NCBI GenBank assembly: GCA_026388615.1
Contig: JAPLJL010000137.1
Location: forward strand, 1-9,997
Source of the DNA: Pseudomonadota bacterium
GTDB lineage: Bacteria; Desulfobacterota; JAPLJL01
Length of the DNA stretch: 9,997 nt
Direction of reading: 5' to 3'
The stretch's first letter is position 1. Every line of letters begins with the position of its first letter. This document shows, in pieces, positions 6,221 to 9,997 of the stretch. The notes beneath the pieces were generated by a model. That model saw nothing but the letters and a program-made list of their open reading frames with translations. It was not told the DNA's origin and searched no databases. The position numbers and the translations under genes were made by a program.

Positions 6221-6227
6221 TCCTCCT
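6221..6227 (-). promoter_or_regulatory. Ribosome binding site of the 195-residue lipoprotein gene
   Basis: AGGAGGA on the minus strand with a 6-nt spacer to the ATG at 6214. It fixes the start and suggests efficient translation. Confidence 0.8.
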
Positions 6228-6263
6228 TTTTCTTTAAAAACTCCGATTTAAATGAAAACTGGG

Positions 6264-6269
6264 ATTATA
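6264..6269 (-). promoter_or_regulatory. Candidate -10 box (TATAAT) for the lipoprotein gene
   Basis: A perfect TATAAT on the minus strand lies about 50 nt before the ATG, giving a leader of roughly 43 nt. The -35 region at 17-19 nt spacing (TTACTT/ACTTCG) is poor, so activation by a factor binding the adjacent dyad is possible. AT-rich surroundings make chance matches likely. Confidence 0.45.
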
Positions 6270-6281
6270 TTAGCATAAATA

Positions 6282-6317
6282 TATTGCGAAGTAACCCGCT
6301 CACCTCCTTTCGCAATA
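6282..6317. promoter_or_regulatory. Perfect 9-bp inverted repeat at the lipoprotein promoter (possible operator)
   Basis: TATTGCGAA (6282-6290) and TTCGCAATA (6309-6317) flank an 18-nt centre. The near arm falls where the -35 element of the TATAAT promoter would lie, which suits an operator. The centre reads AAGGAGGTGA on the minus strand, a full complement to the 16S rRNA 3' end, but no start codon at proper distance follows it. Confidence 0.45.
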
Positions 6318-6414
6318 ACCCGCGCGCCTTTACTTCCTTATATTGTTGGAAATTTTCCTGAAATTGGAAGTGATGAAACTCACACCCTGCCCTGAAATTT
6401 TATCGGGGCAAATC

Positions 6415-6624
6415 CTAGGGTACTGTCTCCGAACAATAATTTTTTCGTAGGGGAGCCCCTCCCTGGCCGACCCGAGAGGTCGTCTCGGGCAGGCCGCGGG
6501 CTCCCTTCTTCGGGCGGCCGTGGCCTGCCCGAGCCGGGCAAAACCGGCCAGGGAAGGCCGCCCCTACATAATCAAAACCAAGAACCTTGACCACTTTAAA
6601 GTCGTTTTTGAGACACTACCCCAG
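6415..6624. mobile_element. MITE-like non-coding element with nested inverted repeats
   Basis: Outer ends 6415-6429 (CTAGGGTACTGTCTC) and 6610-6624 (reverse complement CTGGGGTAGTGTCTC) match at 13 of 15 positions and enclose about 210 bp with no coding potential. Inside lie a second inverted pair, 6447-6469 with 6545-6567 (20 of 23 positions, ends GTAGGGG...CCCCTAC), and a third, 6484-6495 with 6522-6533 (perfect 12 bp CTCGGGCAGGCC, extendable by four more pairs including one G-U). CCCGAGA/TCTCGGG (6471-6477, 6483-6489) offers an alternative fold. The core is very GC-rich between AT-rich edges. No target-site duplication is clear, and the transposase family is not recognised. It could equally be two elements, one nested in the remnant of another, or a REP/BIME-type palindrome. 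Confidence 0.6.
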
Positions 6625-6680
6625 AATTATTTTAATCAGACCCTAACTTCCTTCCCGCCGATAACGAATGGTCCGGGGTT

Positions 6681-6707
6681 ACCACGGTTTTTTCTATAAA
6701 ACGTGGT
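6681..6707 (-). other. Hairpin over the stop codon of the tandem flavoprotein gene
   Basis: ACCACG...CGTGGT with an adjacent TTTT/AAAA extension and one bulged base makes a roughly 10-bp stem, with the TAG stop codon in the loop. No T-run follows on the minus strand, so it is not a standard intrinsic terminator. It may protect the mRNA end or be chance. Confidence 0.35.
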
Positions 6708-9537
6708 GAATATTCGGGTGCATAATCCCGGCCGGATCCATCGTCTTTTTCAAATCCTTGAGCAGGTCGAAGTAGACCTTGTGCCGGGGCAGGTGCATGT
6801 CCCCCGCCCCGTGCATGTTCCGGAAAAGGGGCGCGCCCCGTTTGACCAGGAGTTCCGCAGCCTCGCGCACGAACATGCTGGCCCGCTTGATGGAGTCGGG
6901 GTTGCCGTGGTCCCACCACCAGTCAAACTCGATATTGGCGCAGCGCGCGAATTGCTGGGGGCCCTGCATCGCCATCCCGGCCAGGATCATTTCCCGGTAA
7001 ACCCGGGGATCGGGAGAGGTCCAGTATTTCGCCCTCAGTTCCTTGTATTCCTTCCAGAGTTCCGGCAGTTTCTCGAGCTTGACAAAGGAAGCTATCCACT
7101 GGAAGGCGCCGCGATAAGCCGCGACCCGGTTTCCCAGCACCCCGTAACCTTTTTTGAAAGTATCGGAATTGACCACGTCCTGGAGGTTTAGAGAAGCCGC
7201 GTCCACAAAGAACATCTTGTGCCCATCTATGATCTCCTTAACGATCTCTTCCTTGATTTCCAGTTCCTCCTGGTCGAGCCCCTGGATCAGGAGAGGCATG
7301 GAATGCGGGGGCACCATCTCGGCCACTTCATCCGCTTCCATCCCGGCGATGCCCGCGAGAATCGTCGCCGGCACCCCGTGGTGGAGCTTGTAGGTAAAAT
7401 CGACGATATTATCCCGGCAGAGGGCGTAATTGGCGTCGATCAACTGTTTGAGCATCAGATCGTCCTCGATTTCGGAAGAAGCGGTCAGGAGCAGTTTTTC
7501 AGCCGGAAACTCCGGAAAGAGCTTGATAGTTATATCGGAGCAGACCCCGAACTGCCCGTCGGCATTGAAGAACATCCCCGCGATTTCCGGCCCGGGACCA
7601 TACTGAACCGGAACTTCCGTCGGCCCGAGCTTGACGATCTCACCATCGGGCAGAACCCAGGTCATGTTGACTATCATTTCCGGGTTGCCCCCGTACTTGA
7701 CCATGCAGCCCGCCCCTCCGCGGGCAACATAATTGCCCAGCACCGAGACGCTGGTGAAGGAAAGGGGCAGTGCCGGTTTTAAAACCACCCCTTCGGCAAC
7801 CCGGTATTTGATCGCATCCATAAAGAGGGCCCGGAGCCTGACCGCCGGCTCGACCGTGGCAATCATGGTTTCCGGATTGATCAAGATCTTATTCATCCGG
7901 CGGAGGTCGAGCAGTATCCCGCCTCTCCGGGGAAGCGCCATCCCGGCGTGATTGAAGCCGGTGGAGAGGGGAATCACGGGAACCTGGTAACTCCCCGCGA
8001 TCTTCATGATCGCCTGGATCTCCGCGGCATCCTTCGGGAGCACCACTATATTGGGGATCACCCCGGAGACGATGCTGAAGTCATGCCCGTAGGAAAGGAG
8101 GTCCGCCAATCGGTTTGATAGCCATGCCTCTCCCACCACCGCCTTGATTTCTTCCAGGATCTTGTCCCAATTCCGTTCCGGAGGCGGAGCCGGTTTCTCT
8201 TCCGCCTTGATCCCCTTCGGCAGGGAAAGCTGCGGGTTCAGGATTCCCGCCGGGTCAAGCAGGCATTTGACCTGGCCCAGGAGGCGGGAGAGACCCGGCT
8301 TCCCGGCATATATCTCTTCGGCCAGTTTTCCCTGCGGCAGGTCGAAAAGGATCTTTTCCCCGAGTTCCCGGTGGAGGAAAAGACCGGCGTTGTTCTCGAA
8401 ATCAGGGGCTGATACCCCTCCAAAAATATCGTAAACCGCATAGATCGCCCGGCCGCGATCGTGCGCCGTGAGGATCCGGCCGAGGTCAAGCTGATTTCCT
8501 CCCGTCTTTTTTGCAAATTTCAGCAGGCTCTCATCCAGGGCCGGGTAATTCCTCGGAGTGGTAAAGCAGGCCAGGTGGCGTTCGGAAAGTACCTTCCCGG
8601 GTTTATCCAAGATGGCGCAAATTTTTTCCTCGGCCAGAGGTTCCGCCGCCTTCCCCCCGCGTTCCGCGGCGAGCTTTCTCACGGTTTTCACCTGCCACTC
8701 CACATGTTTCTTCCGCCCGTCTAATCCCACCACGAGCATCCAGGGCGCGCCCGCCTGGGCCCCGAAGGCCTGTTCAAAACCCCGCGCGTCGAAGCCGAGA
8801 TATTCCACCCCGAGTTCGCAAATCGGGATTTCCTTGAGGGCTTTCAAAAGCCCGGCCAGGTCCGAAAAACTAAAAACCAGGGCCCGGCGGCTTTCATACT
8901 TGGGATAAATGTAAACGCTGGCCCGGCAGACAACTCCAAAGGAATCCTGTGAGGCCAGGTACCAGCGGGAAAAAGACGGGCCTCCGTCTTCCTTCCAGTC
9001 GGCCATTTCCTCGTCCAGGGCATGGGAACCGGTCAGGTGAATTCTTCCATCGGCCAGGGCCACTTTCATGTTGGTCACCTGCACCTCGGGATACTTGGCC
9101 GCACCCTTGGTCACCTCCCGGTTGACCAGGCTTTCCACCACCGAGTCGGATCCGCCCGCCACGGGCACACCGACCCTGAGGCCGAGCGGCGCCAGGACTT
9201 GCTGAAGCTGGGTAAAGGTCACCCCTCTCTGCACGTGCACCATCAGGTTCCGCGAGTCCACTCTCTCGATCTGGTTCATTTTCTGGAAGTCGATGATCAG
9301 CCCTTCCGCACTCGCAACGGATTCCGGGAAATACGGAGAATATTTTGTATAAACAGAAATCCGGTTTTCTCGGGCCCAGGGCAATAGTTTTTGAACCTCT
9401 TCAGCTTTCTCGGGCTGAACCGCGACCAGCCCGGGAGCCTCGACGGGCCGGGCGAAAAGGCCGCCAACCTGGTCTTTCCGGGAAATGATCTTGTCTTTTC
9501 CGATGATTTTTTGCAGCTCGCTGATATTGATCCCCAT
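6694..9537 (-). CDS. Tandem two-module FAD-binding oxidoreductase (PCMH/VAO superfamily), 947 aa
   Basis: One chain holds two copies of the GlcD/VAO-type flavoprotein fold. Module 1 (about 1-440) ends in KCLLDPAGILNPQLSLP. Module 2 (about 455-947) ends in KKTMDPAGIMHPN; both are the usual C-terminal motif of this family. A Pro/Glu-rich linker (about 441-456) joins them. Module 2 has a recognisable FAD-binding segment, YGHDFS (483-488), IVVLPKDAAEIQAIM (497-511), VPVIPLSTGFNHAG (519-532), GGILLDLRRMNKI (539-551), and a family-like GGAGCMVKYG (607-616). In module 1 the same position reads VYTKYSPYFPESVASAEGLIIDF (62-84) and lacks the glycine-rich loop, so FAD binding there is doubtful. Single-module relatives are 450-550 residues and oxidise hydroxy-acids or phenolic alcohols. 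There is no signal peptide, so it is cytoplasmic. Start ATG with GGGGGT five nt upstream. It sits 60 bp after another flavoprotein. The substrate cannot be read from the sequence. Confidence 0.87.
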   Translation of the reverse strand: MGINISELQKIIGKDKIISRKDQVGGLFARPVEAPGLVAVQPEKAEEVQKLLPWARENRISVYTKYSPYFPESVASAEGLIIDFQKMNQIERVDSRNLMVHVQRGVTFTQLQQVLAPLGLRVGVPVAGGSDSVVESLVNREVTKGAAKYPEVQVTNMKVALADGRIHLTGSHALDEEMADWKEDGGPSFSRWYLASQDSFGVVCRASVYIYPKYESRRALVFSFSDLAGLLKALKEIPICELGVEYLGFDARGFEQAFGAQAGAPWMLVVGLDGRKKHVEWQVKTVRKLAAERGGKAAEPLAEEKICAILDKPGKVLSERHLACFTTPRNYPALDESLLKFAKKTGGNQLDLGRILTAHDRGRAIYAVYDIFGGVSAPDFENNAGLFLHRELGEKILFDLPQGKLAEEIYAGKPGLSRLLGQVKCLLDPAGILNPQLSLPKGIKAEEKPAPPPERNWDKILEEIKAVVGEAWLSNRLADLLSYGHDFSIVSGVIPNIVVLPKDAAEIQAIMKIAGSYQVPVIPLSTGFNHAGMALPRRGGILLDLRRMNKILINPETMIATVEPAVRLRALFMDAIKYRVAEGVVLKPALPLSFTSVSVLGNYVARGGAGCMVKYGGNPEMIVNMTWVLPDGEIVKLGPTEVPVQYGPGPEIAGMFFNADGQFGVCSDITIKLFPEFPAEKLLLTASSEIEDDLMLKQLIDANYALCRDNIVDFTYKLHHGVPATILAGIAGMEADEVAEMVPPHSMPLLIQGLDQEELEIKEEIVKEIIDGHKMFFVDAASLNLQDVVNSDTFKKGYGVLGNRVAAYRGAFQWIASFVKLEKLPELWKEYKELRAKYWTSPDPRVYREMILAGMAMQGPQQFARCANIEFDWWWDHGNPDSIKRASMFVREAAELLVKRGAPLFRNMHGAGDMHLPRHKVYFDLLKDLKKTMDPAGIMHPNIHHVL

Positions 9538-9542
9538 GTTTA

Positions 9543-9547
9543 CCCCC
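9543..9547 (-). promoter_or_regulatory. G-rich ribosome binding site for the tandem flavoprotein
   Basis: GGGGG on the minus strand with a 5-nt spacer (TAAAC) to the ATG at 9537. It is a weak but usable Shine-Dalgarno and supports this start. Confidence 0.5.
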
Positions 9548-9564
9548 AGTTGAATAATTTTTTC

Positions 9565-9593
9565 TTCCCGGGCCGGTCCCGAGTTGCCGGGAA
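9565..9593. other. Short inverted repeat in the gap between the two flavoprotein genes
   Basis: TTCCCGG (9565-9571) and CCGGGAA (9587-9593) form a 7-bp stem with a 15-nt loop. No T-run follows in the minus direction, so it is unlikely to stop transcription between the two genes. Confidence 0.35.
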
Positions 9594-9597
9594 CAGC

Positions 9598-9997
9598 TTA
9601 AATCTTTCCCAGCACCTTGATGACCGGGTAGGAATCCACCCCCGGGATGGCCAGTCTCCCCGATTGCATAATCATCTTCCTAACTTTTTCCGGACTCTTA
9701 ACCAGGAAACTCTTCATCAGACTGGTCCGGAATGGTATCCTTTCAAATATTCTCCGCGTGATCCAGTTTTCCTTCCAGTTCCGGGTATAAAATTTGAAAT
9801 CCTGGAGCGCCTTCTCCCGGTTTTCCACCGCCAGGGCGGCTATCTTCCCGGAGATGAGCGCCCCCGCGATCCCGAACAGGATCTGCGGGTCCATCATCCC
9901 CGCGAGTGTCCCGGCCAGAATCTTGTCTTCCGCGAAAAGCCGGGGGTTGCGCACGGAAGCCATCGGCACCTGGTTTTCGATATATACCCACTCTTTC
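9598..9997 (-). CDS. C-terminal part of a FAD/NAD(P)-dependent oxidoreductase (5' end beyond window)
   Basis: An open frame enters from the right edge and ends at TAA (9600-9598), giving 132 visible residues. The piece DKILAGTLAGMMDPQILFGI with ALISGKIAALAVENREKA resembles the last FAD-contacting segment of geranylgeranyl-reductase, phytoene-dehydrogenase and related flavoproteins, usually GDAAG-x-x-(D/N)P followed by G(I/V)xxAxxSGxxAA. Here the GD position reads GT. A basic helical tail follows (RNWKENWITRRIFERI, SPEKVRKM). Internal GTG/ATG codons at 9969 and 9963 are not credible starts because the coding pattern continues upstream (KEWVYIENQ) to the edge. With the tandem flavoprotein 60 bp downstream, it likely forms a redox operon. 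The subfamily cannot be set without the Rossmann N-terminus. Alternative: another Rossmann-fold amine-oxidase-like protein. Confidence 0.65.
   Translation of the reverse strand, partial: KEWVYIENQVPMASVRNPRLFAEDKILAGTLAGMMDPQILFGIAGALISGKIAALAVENREKALQDFKFYTRNWKENWITRRIFERIPFRTSLMKSFLVKSPEKVRKMIMQSGRLAIPGVDSYPVIKVLGKI

Noticed and set aside
6270..6308. Leader peptide starting after the AAGGAGGTGA site upstream of the lipoprotein gene
   Set aside because: No ATG, GTG or TTG lies 5-10 nt after the site. The GTG inside it would give only 12 codons and the next ATG is about 24 nt away.
6681..6707. Intrinsic terminator of the tandem flavoprotein gene
   Set aside because: The stem is present but covers the stop codon and is followed by TAACCCCGG instead of a T-run.

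Overview
The window reads as a piece of an uncultured Gram-negative bacterium. The genes are GC-rich with many CCG/CGG codons and the gaps between them are AT-rich. A clear lipobox, Sec signal peptides and CsgG/LPP20-type proteins point to a cell with an outer membrane. I cannot name the phylum. Every gene I can support lies on the minus strand, so transcription runs from the right end of the window to the left.

Right part (about 6,694-9,997): the C-terminal end of a FAD/NAD(P)-dependent oxidoreductase enters from the right edge. It is followed by a 947-residue protein that joins two FAD-binding (PCMH/VAO-type) modules in one chain. The first module appears to have lost the usual glycine-rich FAD loop. 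The two genes are 60 bp apart and probably co-transcribed; their substrate is unknown.

Middle part (about 6,215-6,693): a gap holding a MITE-like or palindromic non-coding element with nested inverted repeats (about 6,415-6,624). Next to it is a promoter region with a TATAAT box and a perfect 9-bp dyad, reading into the next gene.

Left-centre (953-6,214): five envelope genes. They are an LPP20-family lipoprotein with its own intrinsic terminator, a 430-bp structured gap, then two more LPP20-like proteins (226 and 515 residues), a CsgG-like protein with a C-terminal membrane domain, and a periplasmic TlpA-type thioredoxin fused to a LytR_C domain. The last two overlap by 8 bp and are translationally coupled. 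My inference is that this is a cell-surface or outer-membrane assembly module, with the thioredoxin serving cysteine-bearing partners. No member identifies the substrate.

Left end (1-782): thiD, the HMP/HMP-phosphate kinase of thiamine synthesis, complete except for its last few codons. It looks like a separate metabolic gene. The gaps inside and next to the envelope cluster carry degenerate 7-bp tandem repeats of two sequence families (CTAATNN and CTGAACN).
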